Shown: in pieces, positions 23,451 to 34,085 of the stretch | Position numbering within the stretch: the stretch's first letter is position 1 | Layout: every line of letters starts with the position of its first letter | Assembly (NCBI GenBank): GCA_963971575.1 | Contig: OZ020622.1 | Span: 10,826,279-10,890,278 of the forward strand | DNA: 64,000 bases | Direction of reading: 5' to 3' | Source of the DNA: Liopterus haemorrhoidalis | Taxonomy: Eukaryota > Arthropoda > Insecta > Coleoptera > Dytiscidae | The notes under the pieces: model-generated | Database searches by the model: none | Seen by the model: the letters and a program-made list of their open reading frames with translations, nothing else | What the model was told of the DNA's origin: nothing | Program-made: the position numbers and the translations under genes

Positions 23451-24274
23451 AAATTTCCCTATTAAAAACACAATTAAATATTATTATTATTATTATTATT
23501 ATTAACCTTTATAGTGACTTAACGCAAACTTTCAGAATCGCACTGTATACTGTTAATAATTTAGTCAAGTGATTTGCATATCTGCTTCCCACTCTTCAAG
23601 TGACTTAAATTTCTGTCCCCTACATAACTAAATTTTTAAATTTCTCTCGCTCGCTATTCAAGCGATTTTCTGATATCTACCTACCACTATACTGTTTGTG
23701 ACAAATATTTTATACATGATGTAAATTTATAATACAATACTTACTTATTTAGGACGATCACTTTTTTCATTTATTTATTTATTTATTTATTTATTTATTT
23801 TTTCTCCGGGTCACAGGGCGCTAGGTAAGTATGTCTGTCATACATTGATTACGTACCTACCAGAGTTACAGATATTTGTTTTGTGCCTTTATTGACATCT
23901 AAAACTTATCACTGTCAAATTTTTAGTGTCTAAAAATTCATCCTTCATTCTGACATATGTACGTGACTGCAATAAATGACATGTCGCATATTCACCAATT
24001 ATAAACGTGCCAGGAATTTGATGTAGGTTGTTATATATCTTGTTTATTACGTCGACACCTAGTGTCATTCTACTAAATATAGCGTAGATAACATTTGTGA
24101 AATTCAGACATATTATGAATTATCTCAACCATGCATACATGAAATTATCTTAATTAGATACGACTAATAACGCGAAAACAATAATGTCTGAGTGTTAACA
24201 CTCTTACACAATTATAAATTGAACATTGAACAATATCGGATCAAAGGAGGAGCAGACAGGGTATTTACCCTTCT
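23451..24274. other. no gene; short microsatellites
   Basis: ATT trinucleotide run at about 23480-23503 and ATTT tetranucleotide run at about 23770-23800. Nothing else recognised. Confidence 0.6.
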
Positions 24275-24955
24275 TCTTGTGCGGTTTTAATCCAAGGAGT
24301 TGTTGGCAGCAGCTCTTCACGCGTCTCGATCCCGGGTCAGTCTTTTAAGTTGGACGTAATACCCTTTTCACACTAGATCTTTAAGACGATTGAACTTAAA
24401 CTTCATCGATGTTTAATATCGGTTTGCTTTCACACTTGATGTTTAATTTGAAGAAGAAATCTCCATGTAAAGCTAGTATGTATTGCCAACATAATTTCAT
24501 ATCGTTTGAATTTATTCTGTCATTATTTTGTATATCGAGGTTAGGAGAAGTTTATTTTTTATATTTATTTAAATAATAACGCAAATTATCTTCTCATAAC
24601 CTCGATATATAAAATGATAACAGCTGAACATAGATAAAAGAAGAGAAGCACAAATTCAAGGAGTATTTTTTTATAATGGGAATTAAGTTGGCAATGCGGG
24701 CGAAGTTTAAGACGCAGATCTCTGTCGTAAACATCGGTCGTGTTTAGACGAGGCCGTACGGTTTCACATTAGCGTTTAAAGATCCATTCACTTAAACATC
24801 CGATGTTAAAGATCTAGTGTGAAAAGGGTATAAGAGAGGCAGCCTAACTTCTCCCTCAGCTGTCCAATGTAGTCCAGTCTGGGTCTACCCCTGCAGTTTG
24901 TTCCATCTACTGCGTGTCCTGTGTGTCTGATAATGTGTCCGATCCACCAATTACC
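24275..24955 (-). pseudogene. RTE-like retrotransposon tail split by a MITE
   Basis: Minus-strand sequence at 24834-24955 matches 36939-37058, and 24275-24357 continues into the sequence corresponding to about 37062-37130. It would encode GHIIRHTG-type residues followed by CRGRPRLDYIGQLRE. The insertion at 24360-24830 interrupts it. The frame is degraded beyond the insertion. Confidence 0.75.
24360..24830. mobile_element. PIF/Harbinger-type MITE (TAA duplication)
   Basis: A 471-bp element with terminal inverted repeats TACCCTTTTCACACTAGATC (about 25 bases, nearly perfect), flanked by TAA at 24357-24359 and 24831-24833. The uninterrupted target is present at 37059-37069 in the other orientation, so the 3-bp duplication is demonstrated. 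Subterminal GTTTAA and CATCGATG-like motifs recur at both ends. No transposase frame. Confidence 0.88.
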
Positions 24956-25144
24956 CTTAGAGATGGCAATAAAACTTAATTAATCGATTAAATAATCATT
25001 TGATTAATCGAAATGTTATAACCGGTTTTTGATTAAATTGGTAGAAAATAATCGTAGATTAATCGTTTAATCGATTATGAAATAAAAAAAAAAAAAACAA
25101 ATAAATTCGCCGACAAAAAAATGCACTATCTTAAAGTTGTACGC
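24956..25144. mobile_element. possible hAT-like end with TTAATCGATTAA motifs
   Basis: TAGAGATGGCAA at 24957 resembles a hAT terminus and is followed by several TTAATCGATTAA palindromes. No right end was found, so the assignment is weak. Confidence 0.35.
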
Positions 25145-25456
25145 AGAGCCGCAGTAAGGGGGGGGGTGGAGGGGGCAACGGCCCCTAGCGCACTAAGGAA
25201 AAGGGCGCCCATGAGATTGACTAAGGGGTGCCACATTGCGAAAGTGAGGACCTTTTTTTTTTGCTCTTCACTTGGATTTTGGAAGGTGAGGACCTTTTTT
25301 TTGCTCTTCACTTGGAATTTGCGAGGTGAGGACCTTTTGTTTTTGCTCATCATCTAGATTTTGGGAGGTGAGAATCTTGTTTTTGTTTATCACTTACATT
25401 TATTTGCCAAAGGCGCCAAAACGCAGTTTTGCCCCTAGCGCAAGTTTTCCTTACTG
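25145..25456. mobile_element. TIR element with ~53-bp minisatellite
   Basis: The ends are inverted copies of CGCAGTAAGG followed by CCCCTAGCGCA blocks. The interior holds about four units of GGTGAGGACCTTTTTTTT...TTCACTTGGATTT at roughly 53-base spacing. Related units lie at 41260-41335. No target duplication could be confirmed. Short open frames here are artefacts of the repeat. Confidence 0.6.
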
Positions 25457-26104
25457 CGAGTATTTTAAAGGCTGAAAAAAATTATTTAACCATTTTATTA
25501 GGAAACTATAAGTAACGAGAGGTAATTTGACAATGTCTGCATAAGCAAATATTTTTTGTTGCGAAACAGGCCGTAACAATAAATAATGCCCGTTTGAACG
25601 AAGACTATATTATCAGACCAATTCTGTAACTCAATTCCTATGATCATAGTAACTAAATTTGTCACTATGAGCAAGGTCAGTTACTATAAAAATTCCTATC
25701 GTAGTAACTACCAAATGATGGTGTTTATAAATAATAACTTAGTTCTTATGAAGATAAAAATGGATATTTGATTTTAAGTGTAATTTTTAAATATAATAGA
25801 AAATGAAGAAGATTAGTAAAGAAAATTATATAAATTGAATATATATAAAATATGTATGTATGAGTGTAGGTAAATGTTTATATTGCAGGAGTTAAAATAT
25901 ATTAAAGATCAAAAAGTCTTGAAAGTTTGAAAATTATAATTACCAACTTATAATAATTAAAAAATTAACAGGATTATATATAACCATTTATAAACTTTAT
26001 TAAATTTTTAAGTCTTTTTAAAAAATCTCCGTGGGAAAAAATGTATAAGCTAAGGTAAAGAAAAATTCAGTTTAAAACGAAAAAAAAAAGAAAAAACACT
26101 TAGT
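25457..26104. other. no gene seen
   Basis: AT-rich; no recognisable element. Confidence 0.55.
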
Positions 26105-26327
26105 TAACTATCTGACAGATAACGTAATGTGATACTTCCTGTGCTGAATAAATGTCATCCCGTCTTTCAATACAAATTTATCTATCGGATGGTTATCTAA
26201 CGGATAATGAGACTGACATATTTAATTCACTGATTGGTATTGACATTTATTCAGCAGATGAAGTTCCAGATAACCTTATCTGTCAGATAATTATCTATAG
26301 GTTTACTGAAGGTGGAAAGACCGGGCC
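26105..26327. mobile_element. PIF/Harbinger family end fragment
   Basis: Ends in GAAGGTGGAAAGACCGGGCC followed by TAA, matching the termini of the copies at 1030-1892 and 46080-47746. It contains repeated TATCTGACAGATAA-type motifs and shares the TGACATTTATTCAGCAGA block with 47650-47690. Only about 220 bases, non-coding. Confidence 0.7.
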
Positions 26328-26636
26328 TAAATATTTGATAAATTAATTTTGTGGAACTTTAACCAAGTGTGTTTTGCGTTTTCTCAATATATTATTCAAA
26401 ATGTTCTATCAAGAGGTAACAGCTACATACATCCATCAATATTATGATAATCAGTTTATAAACAACGAAAACCAATACGTAACCAAATCCGTAATTTAAA
26501 CAATATTTACTATTCAGTGTGCTTCATCATGCATAGTACTTGACAGAAACACAGTCAATTTATAAACCTTTGAAAACCTTTGAAACCTTTTGAAAAATTT
26601 TTCACAAAGTTATGAGCTGTGAACAAGAACAAAATA
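26328..26636. other. no gene seen
   Basis: AT-rich spacer. Confidence 0.5.
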
Positions 26637-26644
26637 ACCTAGAT

Positions 26645-26934
26645 CACTGTTTCTCAACCAAAAACGCACCTCGGATCAGTATGATATATAATTTTCTAAC
26701 GCGGACCACTAATAATAATTTTTGGTTCATTTTTTGCAAGAAAACAAATATATTTAATGTACTACTAAATACATTTTTATTTTCAGAAAATCACAGAAAG
26801 TTTACAGAAAATAAGCAAAATATAAATTATTAACATAAAAAATGGGCATGAAATTTAAAAAAAGACTTTCGCGGACCAGTAATATTTTTCTGGGGACCAT
26901 TGGTGGTCCGCGGACTACTTGTTGAGAAACACTG
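26645..26934. mobile_element. 290-bp hAT MITE
   Basis: Termini CACTGTTTCTCAAC and CAGTGTTTCTCAAC (inverted). Flanking 8-bp repeats ACCTAGAT and ACCTAAAT differ at one position. Subterminal GCGGACCA motifs occur at both ends. Same family as the 16150-16205 fragment. Non-coding. Confidence 0.8.
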
Positions 26935-26942
26935 ACCTAAAT

Positions 26943-27839
26943 GATGGTAAATTAGAACGTTTGAGGTTTTGTAATATTTGAAAACGAAACACAAACTATA
27001 TATTTCCTGGTTATGCTACAACTAAACAGTTGGCAATATCTTAACAGATAAAAATATACATAGAATTCTCTAAAAAATTGATGAAAAATAGAATTTGTTC
27101 TATTTTCAAAATAAGTTAATTGTACAATTTATTGTTATAATTTGAACACTTCAATAAATTGAATGTCAACTTTTTCAATTAATTGATCAATAAATTGAAT
27201 CGTGTAAAACCCATTTCACATAGATTAAAGGTACATATTTTTCAACATTGTATTTATAGTTTTGATATAGCGATCTACGGTTTTAACGACCGAATTTCAT
27301 TGGTTCCTTCAACGTCGTTATAAACGATACTGTATTTGAAATACTAGAAGTATGTGAACTACTAAAGAATATTTGAAATATGTACATGGCAACATATCAG
27401 TTCCCGGTATTCCACCAGGCCTGTAATTTTTTAACCATATCAGGCCACGGGATACAGAGAAGATCTCTGTATCTTGCCGAACCAGTCTTGGCCTACTTCT
27501 CTAAATTATCTCATTAAGAGCTCAAGCAATGTGATTGAAATATAAGTTTACAGCTTATATTTCCGAGTATGACTAACACTTGAGTATGTGTGAGATTTTC
27601 TATAGAATTCATGTAGATTTTATCGCTTTGCAGACGCTAAAGTGCACTTCATTACGGAAATAGAACAACTAAGAACATTTCCTTATGCAAATGAATTTGG
27701 ATAATTAAGTACATGTATGTATATAGGTAATCCCTACATTCGCAAACGCAAATTCAGAATGGTGATGTAATTTACATCATCTATTCAAAAATATTTCTGC
27801 AAATTTTCAATTTCAATAATTGTAACTAAATTCAATTTG
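26943..27839. other. no gene seen; small hairpin
   Basis: A perfect 10-base-arm hairpin GATACAGAGA..TCTCTGTATC lies at about 27451-27473. No gene or element recognised. Confidence 0.5.
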
Positions 27840-28140
27840 ACCTTGTTTATTTCAATATATTATTAACCAATTCCTATTTTATATTAAAAAAATCAGCTGT
27901 GGTCACCACAGGACCGACCGCCATACTAAAGTACTTGTATAAAATACATTCTAGCAGCGGAGTACAAATAACTTGGCCTAATATTTTCTAACAGAGATAT
28001 TATTTACCATGACCATGGAAACGTTACATATAAGTATGAAAAAATTGAGACTAGTCAACCGATTTTTACCAAAAGTTGATCAACTCGTGCCATTGATGGC
28101 AGAAGCTCATATATGAAATTTCATAAAAATCCTTTTAGCC
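27840..28140 (+). repeat. dispersed repeat, uninterrupted copy
   Basis: The block ATCAGCTGTGGTCACCACAG through AACTTGGCCTAATATTTTCTA to GAAAAAATTGAGAC matches 37765-38470, where a 541-bp element splits it. The right part (GATCAACTCGTGCCATTGATG onward) matches 51900-51990. Confidence 0.8.
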
Positions 28141-28199
28141 GAATTTGCTCTGCACGTGTATTGGGGAAATACCCAATTTTTAAAATTTATATAACTGGT

Positions 28200-28245
28200 A
28201 AATCGAAAAAATCGTAAGAGGTACCTCTTACGATTTTTTCGATTT
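28200..28245. repeat. perfect 46-bp palindrome
   Basis: Two 23-base arms without spacer or mismatch, centred on GGTACC, with AAATCGAAAAAATCG on the left and its mirror on the right. Can form a cruciform or hairpin. Confidence 0.95.
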
Positions 28246-28329
28246 TTGACTATTTTCAAAGGTTTTGTTTGACGATTCATACTTATTGTAAAAGTTGGTT
28301 TATTAGGGCCTCAATTTTTTTTTAGACTA

Positions 28330-28998
28330 AACAATATATTAAGATTGCAAAAATTCAAACCACAGTTCTCTAAATATTATTGTTCTTTAGTTAGATTTTT
28401 TTTGAAATTTCAAAAAAAAAAAATGTTAAATTAAAAAATTTACAAAAAAATGTTTTGTTTGGGAATTGCTTCAAAATGTGTCCTAAGGTCCTTTAGGAAC
28501 TCAGGATTTCAAAAATTTCAACCGCAGGTCTCCATCTTATGTAGATTTTGAGATTCGGACTTTCGAAAATAAAATATTTATACAAAGTTTCAAAACTACA
28601 CAGATCAAAAAGGAGTACACTAGGGAGGGCCTTATTATTTATCTAGGTAGAAAATAGTCTGCAGATTTCAAAAAGTCAGACCGCAGGATCTTTTATTTTC
28701 TCGTTCTTAAGTAAAGATTTCTTAAAATTACAAAAAAAAAAAAAATGACTAAAAATTTCGAAAAAAAAATTGATTTGGGATTAGCTTAAAAAAAGTCCAA
28801 AGACATTTTAGGACATTTTAGGATTTTAAAAATTTCAACCGCAGGTCTCTATCTTATGTAGATTTTGAAATACGGTCTTTCGAATACAAAATATTTACAA
28901 ATTTTCAAAACTATACGAATCAAAAAGGCCTTAAAAAAGTCATTAGATTTGAAAAATTCAAACCGCAGGTTCCTATATTTTATTGTTCTTAACTTAGG
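28330..28998. repeat. degenerate ~155-bp tandem array
   Basis: The motif AAAATTCAAACCGCAGGT recurs in variant form near 28360, 28520, 28680, 28836 and 28964, giving spacings near 160, 160, 156 and 128. Isolated units occur at 12127 and 38830. Confidence 0.6.
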
Positions 28999-29012
28999 AT
29001 TTTTTAAAATAT

Positions 29013-29101
<89 letters not shown>
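28999..29101. repeat. TA dinucleotide microsatellite
   Basis: About 100 bases of alternating TA with one interruption near 29022. Confidence 0.95.
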
Positions 29102-29104
<3 letters not shown>

Positions 29105-29117
29105 TAAATAATTTGTT

Positions 29118-29733
29118 CCCAGCAAACATTTTTATACGGGCCAGTATTGTTGATGCACATACTCCCCGACATTGAAAGTAATGGGCCAGTACCCTGGTGT
29201 CCCCGTGGCCGTTAGCTGGCCCATTGGTGTATCAATTGCCTGCCCCGCAGCGGTAAAGTGCAAAATAATCGCATTAGTTGCAAAATTTATTTCTGACGGA
29301 CCAGTGCTTATATTATTCCCACTCTCTATTATTTCAAATGTAACATATGTATATTTACCTTATACTTACCCAGTATTAAATTAAATTAATGGTTAGGTGC
29401 AAAATAAACTCATTTGGCCATTTCACCATCGTTTAATAAATTTATTTAACAAGTTGACAATATCGCATCGTTTTTAAACTATTAATGGAGAAATTAACGT
29501 TGCTGTCAATAGAATGATGCGATATTGTCAACTTTATTCGTAAAATGTAACATATTAAAAAAGATAAGGAGTGCTCATAAAATGCTGGTAAAATACTTCG
29601 TATAGGAGGAATGCGGAATACAAATGTGAAGTATATTATTAATACTGGCGTTGCACAAACTTTTAATGCCAGCAATTTACCAACAGAAATAGCAGTTTTC
29701 CGGCATTCGGCCGATGGATGAATGTTTGCTGGG
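29118..29733. mobile_element. 616-bp TIR element with TTGTT duplication
   Basis: Ends are inverted copies of CCCAGCAAACATT. Flanked by TTGTT at 29113-29117 and 29734-29738. An internal inverted repeat GTTGACAATATCGCATC occurs at about 29453-29470 and 29514-29532. The 5-bp duplication and CCCAGCAAAC ends do not match a superfamily I can name. No transposase frame. Confidence 0.75.
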
Positions 29734-29738
29734 TTGTT

Positions 29739-30389
29739 TGGGATTGTTTTATAATGTCCTGACGCCCTTTAAGACCTCAGGAGAATTTCAATTTTTATTT
29801 AAATTAATAGAATAAAATAATAATGATGGTCAGACACATTTTAAAATTCATGGTAGTCGTTCTTTTTCAATTTAGGGAGATGATATGGCAGTTTTAATAC
29901 CCAATGGCAAAGTCTGCTATTGATATGGTTTCGGTAAGGTTTATTATTACTTTTTTTTTGCATAGATATTCTTCTAATTACAATTCTCGTCGTACAAGTT
30001 TATAAAGAATTAACAAGTAAATCTGAAAACTCAACAAGAGATTTGTGATTAAAATGGTAATAGATAAATTAATACTTGTCTCGGTATTCATGATTTAACA
30101 AAGAAAAAAAAAACAAAAAAACTATTGAATGACAGTCTAGACGAAATCTTAAAATATCCTGAAAATTAGGGATTATCAGCATTCATCGCAAATTTGCTCA
30201 TGGAAATAATTACAATTATTAATTAACTAGCTAATAAACCCATATTTCGTAGGTTTTTTGTTCTATAGAGATTTGTTATATCTTAAGTTGCCAGGTTAAG
30301 AAAAACCCAGAGTAGGACAACGCCTTTGGATGTTAAGGAGGACGTAGAAAATTCACCCGTCAGGGATCATTTAGTACACATTTTACGCT
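29739..30389. other. no gene seen
   Basis: AT-rich; no family recognised. Confidence 0.55.
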
Positions 30390-30637
30390 GATTTTTGGGA
30401 TTTTGTAGGTATGACCACCAAAAAACCCTTATGTCACTCATCTGTCTGTCTGTTTGTTTGTACCGTAGGTATTGTAGCCAAACGGCTGAACACAGAAAGT
30501 TAAAATTTCTTATACAACTCACTGACTAACATACAGAAAAAATATAGAAAATTTACAAACACATTGCGAGATAAATATAAACAAATATGTTTTTATTGAA
30601 GAAATAAATGTATATTTTTACTTTCCCGACCTTAATA
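30390..30637 (+). repeat. dispersed repeat, TGTCTGTCTGT family, copy 2
   Basis: Shares GGTATGA..AAAAACCCTTAT and TTGTAGCCAAACGGCT with 13390-13620. Its right edge, CCCGACCTTAATA, is the target of the mariner insertion that follows. Confidence 0.65.
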
Positions 30638-30639
30638 TA

Positions 30640-31949
30640 CAAGGTGTCTCAAAAGAAATTTTATATTTAGTGGATCGATTAAAAAAACAGTAAGCCGTAT
30701 ATAGAAAAAATGTTTATTAATTATGAAAATACACTTTTTGGGGATTTATTTCTTAAAAATAATATCGTCTAAATGTAGACTCTCGCGTTCTCGGCACTCA
30801 TTTAATCGAACAGTAAAATTACTTATGACGTCTCGGCAGGTTGACTCAGGGATGGCTGCCATTTCGTGACGGATATTTTCTTTCAAATGCGCCAGTGAAG
30901 TCGGTTTATTGGCGTAAACTTTAGATTTAAGATAACCCAATAGGAAAAAGTCCATAGGGGTTAAATCTGGACTGCGTGGAGGCCAATTTATGTCACCTCT
31001 CCGGGAGAGTAATTTGCCTGAGAAAATTTCACGAACACGTGGCAGAGACATATTGGACGTGTGTGAAGTTGCTCCGTCCTGTTGGAACCATGTTTTTTGG
31101 TTATAGCCAAGAAAGTTTTGCAGTTCAGGTACCAAGAAGTTGTCTAACATCTCCACATAACGCTCTGAATTCACTGTAACTGCACGCCCCCTTTCGTCTT
31201 CAAAAAAGTAACGGCCGATAATTCCTCGCGCTGCGATGTCGGCGCATACGGTCACTTTAGGCGAATGTAGGGGTTTCTGATGTTTGCGTTTCGGATTCGT
31301 TGCACTCCAGTAGCGGCAGTTCTGCTTATTTACGTGGCCATTAAGATGAAAATGAGCTTCATCCGAAAACAAAATGTTGGTAAACGTTGAAAATCGCTCA
31401 ATCACCTGATTTACGAAATTAAGCCTCTGACTGGCATCTTGGGGCTTAAATTCTTGCACCAATTGAATTTTGTAGGGGTGCAGCTTTAGGTCTTTGTGCA
31501 TAATGCGATGTAATGATGATCTATGCACATTTAAAGCACTTGCGCGCTTCCGAATTGAAAGGTTCGGGTCGTCACGAACAGACTGATTAACATTCTCCAC
31601 GTTTTCTACCGTTCTTGATGACCTAGGTCGCCCGGATTTTGATTTATCCAGCGTTGTACCAGTCTCTTCAAACTTTTTAACCCAATGTCGAATGAGAGGA
31701 ATGCTTGGCGCATCATTTAAGTGGCGAAAACCTCGAATACTGCAGAATTTTCTACGCGCTACAGTCGCCGAATCACCGTTTTTGTAAAACTCTCGCACGC
31801 ATAACGCGCGGTCTGCTCCCGAGAAACGCTCCGTACCGACTAAATTCCCAAGAGCCAGGCTACCGATTGACATAACCCCCGCGCCCCTCGCATACGTTGC
31901 GTTCACGCAGTAAGCTAAATAAATATAAAATTTCTTTTGAGACACCTTG
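30640..31949 (-). mobile_element. DD41D mariner (rosa-like), copy 2
   Basis: Perfect terminal start CAAGGTGTCTCAAAAG at both ends, flanked by TA (30638-30639 and 31950-31951). The uninterrupted target CCTTAATATATAAGGGGCAAG exists at about 60357-60376, so the TA duplication and exact element length of 1310 bp are directly supported. Confidence 0.93.
30746..31873 (-). CDS. Tc1/mariner transposase, DD41D type, apparently intact
   Basis: A 375-residue protein with the same start (MSIGSLALG) and layout as the copy at 8480: two HTH segments, GRPR linker, then catalytic D171, D266 and D308 with 41 residues between the last two. All three aspartates are kept. A cluster of substitutions around residues 208-221 (VTVCADIAARGIIGR versus VTVWAAMSARGIIGP) lies between D171 and D266 and changes a tryptophan conserved in the other two copies, which may reduce activity. 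The open frame continues upstream through the ITR, but that part is not expected to be translated. Confidence 0.85.
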   Translation of the reverse strand: MSIGSLALGNLVGTERFSGADRALCVREFYKNGDSATVARRKFCSIRGFRHLNDAPSIPLIRHWVKKFEETGTTLDKSKSGRPRSSRTVENVENVNQSVRDDPNLSIRKRASALNVHRSSLHRIMHKDLKLHPYKIQLVQEFKPQDASQRLNFVNQVIERFSTFTNILFSDEAHFHLNGHVNKQNCRYWSATNPKRKHQKPLHSPKVTVCADIAARGIIGRYFFEDERGRAVTVNSERYVEMLDNFLVPELQNFLGYNQKTWFQQDGATSHTSNMSLPRVREIFSGKLLSRRGDINWPPRSPDLTPMDFFLLGYLKSKVYANKPTSLAHLKENIRHEMAAIPESTCRDVISNFTVRLNECRERESLHLDDIIFKK

Positions 31950-32600
31950 TATAAGGGGCAAGTATTGTAATCGCGAAAATTTTCGATGTCGAGATTTTGA
32001 CTGATGACCACGTTTCATGGTCCAGGGAATCCAAAAAACCTATTTTCGAAGTGCCGTCCGTATGTGTGTGTGTCTGTGTGTCTGTGTGTGTGTCTGTATG
32101 TATACACGATAACTCAAGAACGGTTCAACTTAGAGAATTCGTTTTGGTACTAAAAAATTCTCCTATTAAATGGGAAGAACCCTATTGTTTTTTATAAAGA
32201 TCGTTTCAATAGAAATGGGAGTTTACTCGTGTCGATTTTAAGATTTTTGCGAATATTTAGCAACAGAAAAATATTTCGAAAAAATTTATTGAACAAAAGT
32301 TATTATAAATGCAATAACTAATAACTTTTATTTGAGACGTTTTTTGATAAAACGAAAAATTTTCAAAATTTTTTGTAAAATTATTTAAAATTTTTCCAAG
32401 TCTCAATTTTTTCATATTTATATGTAACGTTTCCATGGTCATTATAATTAATTCGTAACAAGTAAACCAAGCCTTGGACAAAAATTTGTATAGAACATAA
32501 TTTGAAGAACATATTTTTGAAGATTTATCTAAATATTAAAAAAAAAAAAAAAAAAAAAAAAATTAATTTTATTTTATTTTTTATGAGGGCAAGTCTAGCG
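31950..32600 (+). repeat. dispersed repeat, GGGGCAAGTATTG family, copy 1
   Basis: The start (GGGGCAAGTATTGTAATCGC through a TGTGTCTG microsatellite) and the end (GGGCAAGTCTAGCGGAGG to CGCCACTGGTTT) both match 60354-60835. Includes a 24-base A run near 32539-32562. Non-coding. Confidence 0.8.
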
Positions 32601-32719
32601 GAGGTTTCCCTTCGCCACTGGTTTATTTTTGAGTAGGTCTCAAATGAAATGCATGGACAAATAAGCAAATTTTTATTTTTGAAAAATCTTTTTTATGAGA
32701 TTTTCAACAAAAATCTGTC

Positions 32720-33080
32720 AAAAAACTTCTGTTCCACAGTCTATTTCCCAGAAGAGTTAATCTAAAAATCTGAACTCTCCCTCAGGAATTTTTGATCAGA
32801 TTAGTTTTTAGAAAAATATCGAATTTTTTCTCGTTGAAAAAATTACTTTTAACACATAGTTTTTTTTTATTTTAACACGATTTTTTTTTAAATGTAGTAA
32901 ACAAGTTGCTCTCTGGCACCGTTTAACGCAAAAGGATTAAACTAAAAATCTGAAAAAAAAATCTATAATGTATATTGTTCTAATTCAGAAACGTACGAAT
33001 GGAATTTTTGATCAGACTTTTTTTGGTAAATATTGCAGTTTTTGTGTTTTTTACAAAATAAATTATTTTTTAATTGACGG
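32720..33080. repeat. two degenerate copies of a ~240-bp repeat
   Basis: ATCTAAAAATCTGA..GGAATTTTTGATCAGAT occurs at about 32758-32810 and again at 32938-33020. The same block is at 13750-13860. Confidence 0.55.
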
Positions 33081-33689
33081 CTAAATTATGGATAACAATG
33101 TTATAGATTTTTTGTATTTGTGGCTAAAGTAGTCTGTGTCTTTTTCTGAAATTAAAAATAAAATAAAACAATTTTAACAGCTGAGAACTTGTGTGTAGAT
33201 TGTAGTGTATTCAGTAGGCTCCGCCTACTATTATACGTAATGATTCAACATTTTGTTTGAACTACTTTAGTTTTTTGTTTTTAAGGTATCAAAGAAGAAT
33301 AAATCATTTGTATTATAAAACAACACATTCTTAACAAAGAGAGATACGTTTCTGAAATTGAAAAAAAATACGGCCAATTCCTAATTCGGCGATGACGAAC
33401 CTTTTTCCTTAAGCAGGTCAAAATTGAATTTGAAATTTTGTAGATACAAATCGCGGGACAAATATATATATTGCGCAAATTCAAATCTGCTTATCTCGTT
33501 TACTCTATCTATGTTAGTGGCTTTTTAATTGACTTATATAATACAGGTATATAACAGGTATAGTATTTGCAAAATGCAATGGTCACTCTCAATTTCTGAT
33601 TCCAATAATGACTGACAGTATAACCATTATACCTGCTGAGTTTATGGTTCTGTTAAAAATAGTTGCCAGGACCGTAAAAATTATTGAAG
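33081..33689. other. no gene seen
   Basis: AT-rich; nothing recognised. Confidence 0.55.
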
Positions 33690-34085
33690 ATACTACTACT
33701 GTCATTTAAATTAATAATTATTGAAGATTTATTTGGTGGATTTATTAAAAAAATTCTTTCAACTTTCTTTACATGTTCTACACAATTTTTTCACAAATCA
33801 CTTCTTATTGAACTTGTTTCGTCTTTAATTAATTGTACTACAGTGTCACTTTCTGTCGGTGTTGTATTTTTTCGGCGCACATTACCTTTTAATTGGCTCC
33901 ATATTAGTTCTATAGGGTTTAAAACACAATCATATGGCGGTAGCCTTAAAATAGTAGCCAAATTTTCGCATTCCACGTCAACGTCCACATTTCGCACTCC
34001 AAATCACCTTGCACTTGATTCACTATTTTCACTACAGAAATTAGGAATTTCTGTAAAATCAAATGTCGCCAAAGAGCCATGTTGT
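33690..34085 (-). pseudogene. IS630/Tc1-type transposase C-terminal relic
   Basis: Minus-strand translation gives LPPYDCVLNPIELIWSQLKG, in which the glutamate of NPIE is the usual third catalytic residue of IS630/Tc1 DDE transposases. It continues to a stop near DETSSIRSDL, after which NCVEHVKKVERIF is still legible. Upstream catalytic blocks are not recognisable. Broken and truncated. Confidence 0.65.

Noticed and set aside
26152..26346. 64-codon frame beginning MSSRLSIQIYLSDGY
   Set aside because: Falls within the terminal region of a Harbinger-family fragment; repeated TATCTGACAGATA motifs explain it.
27440..27480. GATACAGAGAAGAT resembling the U6 snRNA ACAGAGA box
   Set aside because: The bases on both sides do not match U6 and the motif is part of a simple hairpin.
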